This document shows, one piece after another, positions 7,053 through 16,972 of a stretch of DNA of 64,000 nt. How positions within the stretch are numbered: the first letter of the stretch is position 1; the number at the start of each line of letters is the position of its first letter. The DNA comes from JAGPUQ01 sp050250395 (lineage in GTDB: Bacteria > Pseudomonadota > Gammaproteobacteria > Pseudomonadales > Porticoccaceae). The DNA lies in the NCBI GenBank assembly GCA_050250395.1, contig JBFWOQ010000001.1, forward strand, positions 124,001 to 188,000, in the 5' to 3' direction. The notes beneath the pieces are model-generated. The model saw nothing but the letters and a program-made list of their open reading frames with translations. It searched no databases and was not told the DNA's origin. A program made the position numbers and the translations under genes.

Positions 7053-8636
7053 TCACTCCCACTCGATGGTCGCCGGCGGCTTGCCGGAAATGTCGTAAAC
7101 CACCCGCGATATACCGGCGATTTCGTTGATGATGCGGCTGGATACCCGCTCCAGGAATGCGTAGGGGAGATGGGCCCAGCGCGCGGTCATGAAGTCGATG
7201 GTCTCGACGGCGCGCAGGGCGATCACGGGTTCATAGCGGCGCGCATCGCCGACCACGCCGACGGATTTCACCGGCAGAAAGACGGCGAAGGCCTGGCTGA
7301 CTTTTTCGTACAGATCCGCCGCGCGCAGTTCCTCGATAAAGATCGCATCGGCTTCGCGCAGCACCACGGCATGTTCGTGTTTCACTTCGCCCAGGATCCG
7401 CACCCCGAGACCCGGTCCGGGAAAGGGGTGCCGGTAGACCATGTCGCGCGGCAGGCCGAGTTCCAGTCCGACGCGCCGGACTTCGTCCTTGAACAGTTCC
7501 CGCAGCGGCTCGATGAGCTGCAATTTCATGGTGCCCGGAAGACCGCCGACATTGTGGTGCGACTTGATCACATGGGCCTTGCCGGTGCCGGCCGCGGCGG
7601 ATTCGATGACGTCGGGATAAATCGTGCCCTGGGCCAGCCATTTGACCTGGGGCAGACGCGCGGCTTCGCGCTCGAACACGTCGATGAAGGCCGCGCCGAT
7701 GATCTTGCGCTTGGCTTCCGGATCGACGACGCCGCGCAGGCGCTCCAGAAACAGGTCTTCCGCATCGGCACGGATCACCTTCACGCCCATGTTGCGGGCA
7801 AAGGTATCCATGACCTGATGGCCCTCGCCCTTGCGCAGCAGCCCGTTGTCGACAAACACGCAGGTGAGCCGGGAGCCGATGGCGCGGTGCAGCAGGGCCG
7901 CCACCACCGAGGAATCCACACCGCCGGAGAGGCCGAGCAGCACCTCGTCGTCACCCACCAGCGCCTGCGCCCGGCCCACGGCATCGTCGGCGATATTGGC
8001 CGGGGTCCAGAGCGCTTCGCAACCGCAGATCGCGCGCACGAAGTGCTCGAAGATGCGTCCGCCCTGCGTCGTGTGCGTCACTTCCGGGTGAAACTGAAGA
8101 CCGAAAAAGGGCCGGTCACGGTGGTACAGGCCGGCGATCCGACAGGACGGCGTGGACGCCATCACCTCGAAGCCCTCGGGTAGTGCCACGACCTGGTCGC
8201 CGTGGCTCATCCACACGTCGAGGAGGGCATCCCCGGTCACCGGGTCGACATGATCCTTGATGTCGTGCAACAGGGGATCGGCGTTGCGCACGGCGACCTG
8301 GGCATAGCCGAACTCGCGCTGCCCGGAGCTCTCCACGCGCCCGCCGAAATGCGCGGCCATGCCCTGCATGCCGTAGCAGATGCCGAGCACCGGTACGCCC
8401 AGTTCGAACACCGCGGCCGGCACCCGCGGCGCCTGCGCGGCGGTGACCGACTCCGGCCCGCCCGACAGGATCACGCCATGGGGACGCAGCGCGCGCAGTT
8501 CGGCGACCGGGACATCGTAGGGACGGATTTCGGAATAGACGCCGATCTCGCGCACCCGGCGCGCGATCAATTGGGTGTATTGGGAGCCAAAATCCAGAAT
8601 CAGGATACGGGCGGCATGCAGGTCGGTGGTCATCAC
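7053..8636 (-). CDS. guaA: GMP synthase (glutamine-hydrolysing)
   Basis: The enzyme converts XMP, ATP and glutamine to GMP in the last step of guanine nucleotide synthesis. The 527-residue product has the usual two parts. An N-terminal class I amidotransferase carries the nucleophile in LGICYGMQ and the His/Glu pair in LQFHPEVTHT. The ATP-pyrophosphatase domain has the P-loop LSGGVDSSV, followed by the dimerisation domain ending PPATIEWE. It lies 51 bp downstream of guaB in the same direction, the usual guaBA operon. Two ATGs (8636 and 8633) are possible starts. The AbiE-like island begins immediately downstream. Confidence 0.98.
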   Translation of the reverse strand: MMTTDLHAARILILDFGSQYTQLIARRVREIGVYSEIRPYDVPVAELRALRPHGVILSGGPESVTAAQAPRVPAAVFELGVPVLGICYGMQGMAAHFGGRVESSGQREFGYAQVAVRNADPLLHDIKDHVDPVTGDALLDVWMSHGDQVVALPEGFEVMASTPSCRIAGLYHRDRPFFGLQFHPEVTHTTQGGRIFEHFVRAICGCEALWTPANIADDAVGRAQALVGDDEVLLGLSGGVDSSVVAALLHRAIGSRLTCVFVDNGLLRKGEGHQVMDTFARNMGVKVIRADAEDLFLERLRGVVDPEAKRKIIGAAFIDVFEREAARLPQVKWLAQGTIYPDVIESAAAGTGKAHVIKSHHNVGGLPGTMKLQLIEPLRELFKDEVRRVGLELGLPRDMVYRHPFPGPGLGVRILGEVKHEHAVVLREADAIFIEELRAADLYEKVSQAFAVFLPVKSVGVVGDARRYEPVIALRAVETIDFMTARWAHLPYAFLERVSSRIINEIAGISRVVYDISGKPPATIEWE

Positions 8637-8687
8637 AGTTCTCTCACCGGCGCAGCCGGCGCAATGGCGGCGGCCGGCGGCCCGGGG

Positions 8688-10163
8688 TCAGCGGCCACCG
8701 ACCGGATAATTGGGGGTTTCCTTGGTGATTCCCACGTCGTGGACGTGGCTCTCCTGCATGCCGGCGCCGGTGATGCGCACAAACCGCGGTTTGTTGCGCA
8801 ACAGCTCGATGTCGCGACAGCCGGTGTAACCCATGGCCGAGCGCAGACCGCCCATCAGTTGATGAATGATGGTGGATACCGGCCCCTTGTAGGGAACCCG
8901 GCCCTCGATGCCTTCCGGCACCAGCTTGTCGGCACCGACGCGGACATCCTGAAAATAGCGATCGCTCGAACCCTGGGTCTGCGCCATGGCGCCGATGGAT
9001 CCCATGCCGCGATAGGCCTTGTAGGTACGGCCCTGATACAGCTCGATCTCGCCGGGCGCTTCCTCGGTACCGGCGAGCAGCGAGCCTACCATGACCACGT
9101 CGGCGCCGGCGGCGATGGCTTTGGCGATATCGCCGGAAAAGCGTATCCCGCCGTCGGCGATAACCGGAATTTCGAGGTGCTCCAACGCCTTCACCACGTT
9201 GGCAATGGCGCTGATCTGGGGCACGCCGACGCCGGTGACCACCCGGGTGGTACAGATCGAGCCGGGCCCGATCCCCACCTTGACGGCATCGGCGCCCGCT
9301 TCGACCAGGGCCAGGGCCGCTGCGCCGGTCGCGATATTGCCACCGATCACCTGGACCGCCGGAAACCGGCGCTTGATCCAGTCGACGCGGGCCAGTACGC
9401 CGCTCGAATGGCCGTGGGCGGTATCCACCACCAGCACGTCGACTCCCGCCGCCACCAGCGCCTCGACACGCTCGTCGGTCTCGGGACCGGTACCGACCGA
9501 AGCGCCCACGCGCAGACGGCCGAACTCATCCTTGCAGGAATCCGGATAGCGCTCGGCCTTGTCGATGTCCTTGACGGTCACCAGACCGCGCAGCTCGAAG
9601 CGCTCGTTCACCACCAGCACCTTCTCGATGCGGTGCGTGTGCAGCAGCCGCTTGACTTCCTCCGGGCTCGCCCCTTCGCGCACCGTCACCAGGCGCTCGC
9701 GGGGCGTCATCACGGCGGCAACCGGCGCATCGGGGTTGGTTTCAAAGCGCACGTCGCGCCGGGTGACGATGCCCACCAGATCGCCACCGCGCAACACGGG
9801 CACGCCGGAGATATTGTGCTCCCGGGTGAGCGCGAGCAGATCGCGAATCGGGGTATCGGCTTCGATGGTGATCGGATCCTTGACGACCCCGCTCTCGAAC
9901 TTCTTCACGGCGCGCACTTCCGCTGCCTGCTGCTCGATGCCCATGCTCTTGTGGATGATCCCGATGCCGCCTTCCTGGGCCAGGGCAATCGCCAGCCGCG
10001 CCTCGGTGACGGTGTCCATGGCGGCGGATACCAGCGGAATATTGAGCTTGATGGAGCGGGTGAGGCGGGTATGCAGACTGACGTCGCGCGGCATCACATC
10101 GGAATAGCCCGGCAGCAGCAAGACATCGTCGAAGGTGAGGGCTTCCTGATCGATTCTGAGCAT
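8688..10163 (-). CDS. guaB: Inosine-5'-monophosphate dehydrogenase
   Basis: IMP dehydrogenase oxidises IMP to XMP with NAD+, the committed step of guanine nucleotide synthesis. The 491-residue length is standard. The barrel begins with LTFDDVLLLPGYSDV, a pair of CBS domains occupies about residues 95-205, and the catalytic Cys loop is GPGSICTTR. DGGIRFSGDIAKAIAAGAD and the mobile flap YRGMGSIGAM complete the signature. The ATG at 10163 is preceded by a good promoter and the gene leads into guaA. xseA lies divergently upstream. Confidence 0.98.
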   Translation of the reverse strand: MLRIDQEALTFDDVLLLPGYSDVMPRDVSLHTRLTRSIKLNIPLVSAAMDTVTEARLAIALAQEGGIGIIHKSMGIEQQAAEVRAVKKFESGVVKDPITIEADTPIRDLLALTREHNISGVPVLRGGDLVGIVTRRDVRFETNPDAPVAAVMTPRERLVTVREGASPEEVKRLLHTHRIEKVLVVNERFELRGLVTVKDIDKAERYPDSCKDEFGRLRVGASVGTGPETDERVEALVAAGVDVLVVDTAHGHSSGVLARVDWIKRRFPAVQVIGGNIATGAAALALVEAGADAVKVGIGPGSICTTRVVTGVGVPQISAIANVVKALEHLEIPVIADGGIRFSGDIAKAIAAGADVVMVGSLLAGTEEAPGEIELYQGRTYKAYRGMGSIGAMAQTQGSSDRYFQDVRVGADKLVPEGIEGRVPYKGPVSTIIHQLMGGLRSAMGYTGCRDIELLRNKPRFVRITGAGMQESHVHDVGITKETPNYPVGGR

Positions 10164-10199
10164 GGCCTGTGCCGGCGGGCCGGTCCCGGAAGGCGCCCG

Positions 10200-10228
10200 A
10201 TTATATCGGCGCCCCGGCAGCCGGTAAA
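10200..10228 (-). promoter_or_regulatory. guaBA promoter
   Basis: On the minus strand a perfect TATAAT (10205-10200) is preceded, after 17 bp, by TTTACC (10228-10223). The -10 is 37 nt upstream of the guaB ATG. It occupies the 113-bp divergent guaB/xseA spacer. Confidence 0.7.
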
Positions 10229-10276
10229 CCGAAACCGCCGGGACAGGGCCGCGGACGCGGAGGGTACAATGCCGCG

Positions 10277-11710
10277 ATGGCCGAACTCCCCGACCCCGTC
10301 GAATTCACCGCTACCGCGCGCCAGGTACTCAGCGTCTCGGCGCTCAACCGCCGCGCGCGCCAGTTGCTCGAAACCCATCTGCCGCTGCTCTGGGTAGAAG
10401 GCGAACTCACCAATTTTTCCTGCCCGGCATCCGGGCACTGGTATTTCACCCTCAAGGACGAGCAGGCGCAGGTGCGGGCAGCCATGTTTCGCACCCGCAA
10501 CCGGCTGCTCAACCTGCGCCCCGTGTCCGGTCAGCAAGTTCTGGTGCGTGGACGCATCGGCCTGTACGAGCCGCGCGGCGACTATCAACTGATCGTCGAT
10601 CACATGGAGCCGGCAGGCCAGGGTCTGCTGCAACGCCGCTTCGACGAACTCAAGGCCCGCCTGGCCGCGGAGGGATTGTTCGACGCCGCGCGCAAGCGCG
10701 CCCTGCCGACGCTGCCGCGCTGTCTGGGCGTGGTGACATCGCCGAGCGGCGCGGCCATCCAGGATGTACTGCGCGTGCTGCGGCGGCGCTTTCCGGCGCT
10801 GCCGGTACTGATCTACCCGACGCCCGTGCAGGGCGGCGACGCCGCACCGGCCATCGTCGCCGCACTCGACTTTGCCAATCGCCACGGTGCCTGCGACCTG
10901 TTGATCCTCACCCGCGGCGGCGGCTCGCTGGAGGATCTGTGGCCCTTCAACGAAGAGGCCGTGGCGCGCGCCGTGGCGGCGAGCACCCTTCCCGTCATCT
11001 GCGGCGTGGGGCACGAAACCGATGTGACCATTGCCGATTTCGCCGCCGATCTCCGCGCTCCGACACCCTCGGCGGCCGCCGAGCTGGCCAGCCCCGATCA
11101 AAACGAACTGCTGGCGACGCTGGCCGGCTATCAGCGCCGGCTGGAGCGCGGCCTCGGCACGCGATTGCAGCGCCTGAAAGTGCACCTGGACGCGCTGCGC
11201 CGCCGCCTGCGCCATCCCCGCGAGCGCCTCGAACGACAGGCGCAGCATCTGGATCATCTGGAAATCCGTCTCGTCGGCGCCATGCGCGCGCGCCTGGCGA
11301 CAGACACTGCGCGGCTGCGCCACCTGGACGCACGGCGGGAACGCCGCGATCCGCGCCAGCGGCTGGTGCAGATGCGCATGCGGGTCGAACAATTGGGCGC
11401 GGGCCTGCATCAGCACATGCGCCAGCGGCTCGCCCAGACCCGCGAGCATCTGGAGGCGCGCGCCGCCGTGCTGCACGCCGTCAGCCCGCTGAATACCCTC
11501 GAGCGCGGTTACGCCATCGTCCTCGACCGGGGCGGCCGCAACGTCGGTCGGGTGAGCGCCACCCGGATCGGCGCGGAGATCGGCGTGCGCTTGCGCGACG
11601 GCCGCCTCGACTGCACGGTTACCGGCATCGACACCGAGGACACCCTGGCCACCGCCCGCGATGTCGCCCACCGCGAACCATCGTCACCGGAACAACCTCC
11701 ACAGGACTGA
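10277..11710 (+). CDS. xseA: Exodeoxyribonuclease VII large subunit
   Basis: The catalytic large subunit of exonuclease VII degrades single-stranded DNA from both ends, together with XseB, which is not in this window. The 477 residues show the N-terminal OB-fold (VEGELTNFSCPASGHWYFTLKD), then VLVRGRIGLYEPRGDYQLIV, the nuclease motif TRGGGSLEDLWPFNEE, and a long Arg-rich coiled-coil region before the C-terminal LERGYAIV segment. I start at ATG 10277 (MAELPDP), which aligns with the family. A TACAAT box ends 6 bp before this ATG and there is no ribosome site, hinting at leaderless expression. The guaB-xseA divergent order is seen in other gammaproteobacteria. Confidence 0.96.
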   Translation: MAELPDPVEFTATARQVLSVSALNRRARQLLETHLPLLWVEGELTNFSCPASGHWYFTLKDEQAQVRAAMFRTRNRLLNLRPVSGQQVLVRGRIGLYEPRGDYQLIVDHMEPAGQGLLQRRFDELKARLAAEGLFDAARKRALPTLPRCLGVVTSPSGAAIQDVLRVLRRRFPALPVLIYPTPVQGGDAAPAIVAALDFANRHGACDLLILTRGGGSLEDLWPFNEEAVARAVAASTLPVICGVGHETDVTIADFAADLRAPTPSAAAELASPDQNELLATLAGYQRRLERGLGTRLQRLKVHLDALRRRLRHPRERLERQAQHLDHLEIRLVGAMRARLATDTARLRHLDARRERRDPRQRLVQMRMRVEQLGAGLHQHMRQRLAQTREHLEARAAVLHAVSPLNTLERGYAIVLDRGGRNVGRVSATRIGAEIGVRLRDGRLDCTVTGIDTEDTLATARDVAHREPSSPEQPPQD

Positions 11711-11727
11711 CCCCACAGGACTAACCG

Positions 11728-13722
11728 ATGTATTTGCGCCCACTACTTACCGCGAGAGTTACCGAGACAGTTACCGCGACAGTTACCGCGACCCTGGTCG
11801 CGATGGCCCTTGCCACCACCCTCAACGCAAGCTCGGCCGATGCAAAAGCCACGAGCGTAACGCCGGAAAGTACCTTGAATGCCGAAGTCTGGAATCTGGG
11901 CGATCTCTACCCCGACCTGGGTGCCTGGGAAACCGCCTTTGGCGCCATCGAGCCGCAGTTCGCCGGAATCGCCGCCTGTCGGGGTCGCCTCGCCGAAGGC
12001 GCCGCCGTGCTCACCGACTGTCTGAACCGCATGCATGCCACCTATCGTGAGCTGATGCGGCTGTTCAGTTATGCCTATCTGGACCGCGACACCGATCTGC
12101 GCGACGCGGCGGCCAACGAGCGTGTCTCCCGCGCCCAGACCCTCTACAGCCAGTACGGCGAAGCGCTGAGCTTCCTGGACCCGGAGTTGATCGGCATCGG
12201 CGCCAAGACCCTGGAGGCCTGGCTGGCCGCCACACCCGCGCTCGCGGATTACGACTTCCTGATCCGCGATACGCTGCGCAAGGGCGCCCACGTCCTGGCG
12301 CCGCGCGAGGAGCAAATCCTGGCGGCGGCGGCCGATCCGCTGAGCGCGGTTGCCAACACCTACACCGTGCTCACCAACGCCGAAATCGCCTGGCCCAGCA
12401 TCGTCCTGTCCGACGGAAAATCCGTAACGCTCCGCGCCAGTGCGTATTCGCAATACCGCACGGACCCCGACCGCGCCGATCGCAAGGCGGTGTTCGACGC
12501 CTTTTTCGGCGCCTACGGACAGTACGCGGAAACCCTGGCGGCCACGCTGTCCGGACAGATCAAGGCCAGCGCCTTTACCGCCCGCATGCGCGGCTTCGAT
12601 TCCAGCCTGGCGCAGGCGCTCGACGCGGATGCCATCCCGCCCGCGGTGTACGAAACCCTGGTGCGCGAAGTGAACGCCAACCTGGGCACCTTGCACCGCT
12701 ATCTGCGCCTCCACGCGCGGGTGCTGGGCATCGCGGACCCGCACTATTACGACCTCTATCCGAGCCCGGTTCCCCAGCAGCGCAACTATTCGCTTGCCAA
12801 CGCCCGCACACTGTTGCGCGCCGCCGTGACGCCCCTGGGACCGGAATATGTACAACGCCTCGCCGAGGCGCTGGATCACAACTGGATGCACGTCCGTCCC
12901 GCGGAAGGCAAGCGCAGTGGCGCCTACATGATGGGTTCCGCCTACGACGTCCACCCCTATCTGCTGCTCAACCACAACGACGATTTCGAATCCCTCACCA
13001 CCTTTGCCCACGAGTGGGGCCACGCCATGCATTCCTTGCTGGCGAATACCACGCAACCCTTTCCGAAAGCCGACTACCCCACCTTCATCGCCGAGATCGC
13101 CTCCATCGCCAACGAGGTGCTGCTCTACAACCATTTGCACACGACGGCGCAAACCCCACGCGAGGAATTGTTTTATCTGTTCCAGGAACTCCAGGGCTTG
13201 CGCGGGACGTTTTTTCGTCAGACGCAGTTTGCCGAATTCGAACTGGCCGCCCATCGCGAAATCGAACAGGGTGGAGCGCTATCGGGCGACAGACTCACCC
13301 GCATCTACGGCGATATTCTCAAACGCTATCTGGGCCAGGCGGAAGACGTGATGGCCGTCGACGACACCTACGCGATCGAGTGGGCCTACGTGCCCCACTT
13401 CTATACCGAGTTCTACGTCTACCAGTACGCGACCTCGCTCGCTGCGGCCTACGACCTGATGGAAAAGGTGCACAACGGCGGCGCGGCCGAGCGGGAGGCG
13501 TATCTGGCAATCCTGAAGGCCGGCGGCTCCGAGCATCCCTATCCGCTCTTGAAGCGGGCCGGTATCGACATGGCGCAACCGGAGGTTTACCGCGCGGTGA
13601 TCCGCCGCTGCAACGCACTCATGGACCGGATCGAGACGCTGCTGGCGGAGCATCCGGATCTTGCACCGGCAGGGGTACAGGCAACCGCAACCTCGGGCGC
13701 CCCGGGGGTATCGGCGAAATAG
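11728..13722 (+). CDS. Secreted M3-family oligoendopeptidase F
   Basis: A zinc metallopeptidase of the M3/PepF family that trims short peptides. The 664-residue product has the zinc motif HEWGH in TFAHEWGHAMHSLL near residue 430 and a downstream Glu in FIAEIASIANE. Unlike cytosolic PepF it starts with a probable signal peptide (basic start, then VAMALATTL, cleavage near residues 35-40), so a periplasmic location is inferred. The segment before the hydrophobic core is built from a repeated VT-x-TVTATVTAT pattern encoded by near-identical 12-bp DNA units (about 11757-11793). It follows xseA by 17 bp. Confidence 0.9.
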   Translation: MYLRPLLTARVTETVTATVTATLVAMALATTLNASSADAKATSVTPESTLNAEVWNLGDLYPDLGAWETAFGAIEPQFAGIAACRGRLAEGAAVLTDCLNRMHATYRELMRLFSYAYLDRDTDLRDAAANERVSRAQTLYSQYGEALSFLDPELIGIGAKTLEAWLAATPALADYDFLIRDTLRKGAHVLAPREEQILAAAADPLSAVANTYTVLTNAEIAWPSIVLSDGKSVTLRASAYSQYRTDPDRADRKAVFDAFFGAYGQYAETLAATLSGQIKASAFTARMRGFDSSLAQALDADAIPPAVYETLVREVNANLGTLHRYLRLHARVLGIADPHYYDLYPSPVPQQRNYSLANARTLLRAAVTPLGPEYVQRLAEALDHNWMHVRPAEGKRSGAYMMGSAYDVHPYLLLNHNDDFESLTTFAHEWGHAMHSLLANTTQPFPKADYPTFIAEIASIANEVLLYNHLHTTAQTPREELFYLFQELQGLRGTFFRQTQFAEFELAAHREIEQGGALSGDRLTRIYGDILKRYLGQAEDVMAVDDTYAIEWAYVPHFYTEFYVYQYATSLAAAYDLMEKVHNGGAAEREAYLAILKAGGSEHPYPLLKRAGIDMAQPEVYRAVIRRCNALMDRIETLLAEHPDLAPAGVQATATSGAPGVSAK

Positions 13723-13846
13723 GACACGGGGCGCATGTGCCGATGGCCAGCGCCGCCTGGATCCACCCACCGGCAGAACAAAGCCGACCGCACGGCGCCG
13801 TGCGGGGCTGATACAGTCGCCGCATGACCGCCGACTCGGCCCCACC

Positions 13847-15925
13847 GTGAATCGATTGCCGATCACCGTTTTGCGGGGCGTGGGCACGCACCTGCGCGAC
13901 CGGCTGGCGCGGATCGGCATCCACGGCGTTCAGGATCTGCTGTTCCACCTGCCGACCCGTTACCTCGACCGCACCCGCATCACTCCCATCGCCGCGCTGC
14001 GGCCGCTCGCGGAGGTGGTGATCGAGGGCGAAGTGCTGGGTGCCGATGTCGTCCAGGGCCGGCGGCGCAGCCTGATCTGCAAGCTCGGCGACCGTTCCGG
14101 CGTCGTCACGCTGCGTTTTTTTCATTTCTCCGCGGGTCAGCGCAATGCGCTGACACGCGGCACCCGCCTGCGCTGCTACGGCGAGGTGCGACTCGGCCCC
14201 GCGGGCCTGGAGCTGTATCACCCCGAATACCAGGCGCTCGATGCCACCGCGCCCGCGCCGCTGGAACAATCGCTGACCCCGGTCTATCCGGCCGGCGAAG
14301 GCGTCACCCAGGCGCGATTGCGCCAACTCATCACCCAGGCGCTCGCCCTGGCCGGCGGGAACGACGATGCGCATCGCGCGCTGCTGCGCGACTGGCTGCC
14401 GGCGTCGGTGCGCCCGGATCTCCCGCCGCTCGCCGACGCCGTGCACTATCTGCACGCGCCACCTCCGGACGCACCCCTTGTTCTGCTGCTGCGCGGCGAA
14501 CATCCGGCACAGCGACGGCTGGCCTTCGAGGAGCTGCTCGCCCATCACCTGAGCTTGCAGGAGTTGCGCGCGCGGGTGCGCAGCCAGCGCGCGCCGATAT
14601 TGAAAGCACCCAGAGCGCTGGAGCAGCGCTTTCTCGACAGCCTGCCGTTTACGCTCACCGGCGCGCAGCAGCGCGTGTGCCGCGAGATCGCCGCCGACCT
14701 CGCCGCGCCCGTGCCCATGCTGCGCCTGCTGCAGGGCGATGTCGGCTCCGGCAAGACCGCCGTTGCCGCCCACGCGGTGATGCAGGCGGTGGGTGCCGGC
14801 TTTCAGGCATCCTTGATGGCACCCACCGAGATCCTCGCCGAACAGCACCGCGATACCCTCGAACACTGGCTGCGCCCGCTGGGCATCCACAGCGCCTGGC
14901 TCACCGGCAGGCTCAAGGGCCGCGCGCGCGCCGCGCAACTGGCCGCCATCGCCGACGGCAGCGCCCGGCTCGCCGTCGGCACCCATGCCCTGTTCCAGGA
15001 CGAGGTGACCTTCGCCCGCCTCGGCCTCACCATCATCGACGAGCAGCACCGCTTCGGCGTCCATCAGCGCCTCTCCCTGCGCGAAAAAGGCTGCGCCGGA
15101 ACCCTGCCCCACCAGCTCATCATGACCGCGACACCCATTCCCCGCACCCTCGCCATGATCGGCTACGCCGATCTGGACTATTCCGTCATCGACGAGCTGC
15201 CGCCCGGCCGACAGCCCGTCAATACCGTCGCCATCGCCAACCGTCGTCGCGCCGAGGTCATCGCGCGCATTCACGGCGCCTGCCGCGCGGGGCGCCAGGC
15301 CTACTGGGTCTGCACCCTGATCGAGGATTCCGAGGTGCTTCAGGCCCAGGCCGCCGAAACCGCCGCGGCCGAACTCACGCTGGCACTGCCGGATTTGCGC
15401 ATCGGGCTGGTCCACGGCCGCATGAAATCGGGCGACAAGGCCGCCGCGATGGCCGCATTCAAGGCCGGAAATATCGACCTGCTGGTGGCGACCACGGTGA
15501 TCGAGGTGGGCGTCGATGTGCCCAAAGCGACCCTGATGGTGATCGAAAATCCGGAGCGTCTGGGCCTCGCGCAACTCCATCAGTTGCGCGGCCGCGTCGG
15601 TCGTGGCGAGACCGAGAGCCACTGCGTGCTGCTGTACGGCGCTCCGCTGTCACAGCATGCCCGCGAGCGCCTGCGCATTCTGCGCGAGACCAACGACGGC
15701 TTCGTGATCGCGGAGCGCGACCTGCAATTGCGCGGCCCCGGCGAAGTGCTGGGCACCCGTCAGACCGGCGATATCAATCTGCGCATCGCCGACTTGCAAC
15801 GTGACGCCGATCTGCTCGCCGGCGTGCAGCGCAGCGCCGCAACGCTGATGGCCGACTACCCGGAAACGATCACCCCGCTGATTCAGCGCTGGCTCGGCCA
15901 CGCAACCCGCTACGGCGAAGTTTGA
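13847..15925 (+). CDS. recG: ATP-dependent DNA helicase RecG
   Basis: RecG remodels stalled replication forks and branch-migrates Holliday junctions. From the GTG at 13847 the product is 692 residues, the normal length. An N-terminal wedge/OB domain is followed by the Walker A box LLQGDVGSGKTAVA, the DEQH box in IIDEQHRFGVHQRL, TATPIPRTLAM, and the C-terminal helicase lobe with ATTVIEVGVDVP and QLRGRVGRG. An ATG at 13824 is out of frame, so VNRLPITVLRGVG is the natural start. It follows the peptidase by 124 bp and lies upstream of the luciferase-like gene. Confidence 0.96.
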   Translation: MNRLPITVLRGVGTHLRDRLARIGIHGVQDLLFHLPTRYLDRTRITPIAALRPLAEVVIEGEVLGADVVQGRRRSLICKLGDRSGVVTLRFFHFSAGQRNALTRGTRLRCYGEVRLGPAGLELYHPEYQALDATAPAPLEQSLTPVYPAGEGVTQARLRQLITQALALAGGNDDAHRALLRDWLPASVRPDLPPLADAVHYLHAPPPDAPLVLLLRGEHPAQRRLAFEELLAHHLSLQELRARVRSQRAPILKAPRALEQRFLDSLPFTLTGAQQRVCREIAADLAAPVPMLRLLQGDVGSGKTAVAAHAVMQAVGAGFQASLMAPTEILAEQHRDTLEHWLRPLGIHSAWLTGRLKGRARAAQLAAIADGSARLAVGTHALFQDEVTFARLGLTIIDEQHRFGVHQRLSLREKGCAGTLPHQLIMTATPIPRTLAMIGYADLDYSVIDELPPGRQPVNTVAIANRRRAEVIARIHGACRAGRQAYWVCTLIEDSEVLQAQAAETAAAELTLALPDLRIGLVHGRMKSGDKAAAMAAFKAGNIDLLVATTVIEVGVDVPKATLMVIENPERLGLAQLHQLRGRVGRGETESHCVLLYGAPLSQHARERLRILRETNDGFVIAERDLQLRGPGEVLGTRQTGDINLRIADLQRDADLLAGVQRSAATLMADYPETITPLIQRWLGHATRYGEV

Positions 15926-16003
15926 CGTCCGGGTGCGGCCGACGGACCATGGCCGGAACCGGCACCGGATCCAACTTCATAACAAACCACAGAGGAGTTC
16001 CCC

Positions 16004-16972
16004 ATGAGCGCCACCGCACTCGGCCTGGTTCTTTCCACCGCCACCGAAGCACCACCCCGGGAGCTGGCCGCCATCGGCCAGCTGGCCGAGGACCAGGGTT
16101 TTGCCGCCGTGCTGGTCAACGAGGGACGCGGCGATGCGCTGGCGTGCGCCCAGGGCATCGCGGCGACCACGCAACGCATCCAGGTAGGCACCAACATCGC
16201 CAACATCTATTACCGCCACCCCTTCCTCGCCGCCATGACCGCGGCCACCATCGCCGAACTGTCGGAAGGTAGATTGGTGCTCGGGCTCGGCATGAGCCAC
16301 CGCCAACTGCTGCAAGCCCAGGGCATCGAGATGAACAATCCCCGGGACTACCTGCGCGACTACACCAGCAAGGTGAAACGGATCCTGGCGGGCGAAGATC
16401 GCAACCCGCTGTTCGCATCCCGTCCCTGCCCCTGGCCGGTGCCGGTGCTGGTCGCCGGGCTCACCGCGGAAAGCGCGCGGGTGGCGGGCGAAGTAGCCGA
16501 TGGCCTGATGCCATTCTTGCCGTCGCTGGATTACCTCAAGCAACTGCTGAAGGCGATGCGCGACAGTGCCGGCGCGGTCGGTCGCGATCCGGCGCAACTG
16601 GACTGCATCCTCAGTATCCCTACGTTCATGTCGAACAACCTCGGCGCCGCCATCTCGGCGGCCAAACACAACCTGGCGTTTTTCGCGCGTCTGCCCAACT
16701 ACCGACTGCAATGGCGGCGCTGCGGTTTCGAGGCCGAAATGGATGCGGTCGCCGCCGCCTGGAAGACCGGCGATCGCCGCGCCGCCGCGGCCTGCATCAG
16801 CGAAGACATGGTGAACCAGATCTGCATCTACGGTTCGCCGCAGATGTGCCGCTCGCAGCTCGCAATGTTTCGCGCGGCAGGCGCGCGGCTGCCGCTGCTG
16901 GCGGTGAGCCCGGTCAACGATTCGGACCGGCTCGGCGCGACGCGCGCGGCAATTCGCCAGTTGGCACCCTGA
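16004..16972 (+). CDS. Luciferase-like (LLM class) flavin/F420-type oxidoreductase
   Basis: A 322-residue TIM-barrel protein of the bacterial luciferase-like family, which uses reduced flavin or F420. Recognisable parts are the early ELAAIGQLAEDQGFAAVLV segment, VGTNIANIYYRHPF, and LSEGRLVLGLGMSH, the family's strand/loop signature. The substrate is unknown. An AGAGGAG site precedes the ATG at 16004. It lies 78 bp after recG in the same direction and may be a separate unit. No F420-synthesis genes are in the window, so cofactor choice is open. Confidence 0.8.
   Translation: MSATALGLVLSTATEAPPRELAAIGQLAEDQGFAAVLVNEGRGDALACAQGIAATTQRIQVGTNIANIYYRHPFLAAMTAATIAELSEGRLVLGLGMSHRQLLQAQGIEMNNPRDYLRDYTSKVKRILAGEDRNPLFASRPCPWPVPVLVAGLTAESARVAGEVADGLMPFLPSLDYLKQLLKAMRDSAGAVGRDPAQLDCILSIPTFMSNNLGAAISAAKHNLAFFARLPNYRLQWRRCGFEAEMDAVAAAWKTGDRRAAAACISEDMVNQICIYGSPQMCRSQLAMFRAAGARLPLLAVSPVNDSDRLGATRAAIRQLAP

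Noticed and set aside
13619..15622. Long minus-strand frame opposite recG
   Set aside because: recG is complete and of normal length on the plus strand; the antisense translation matches no family.
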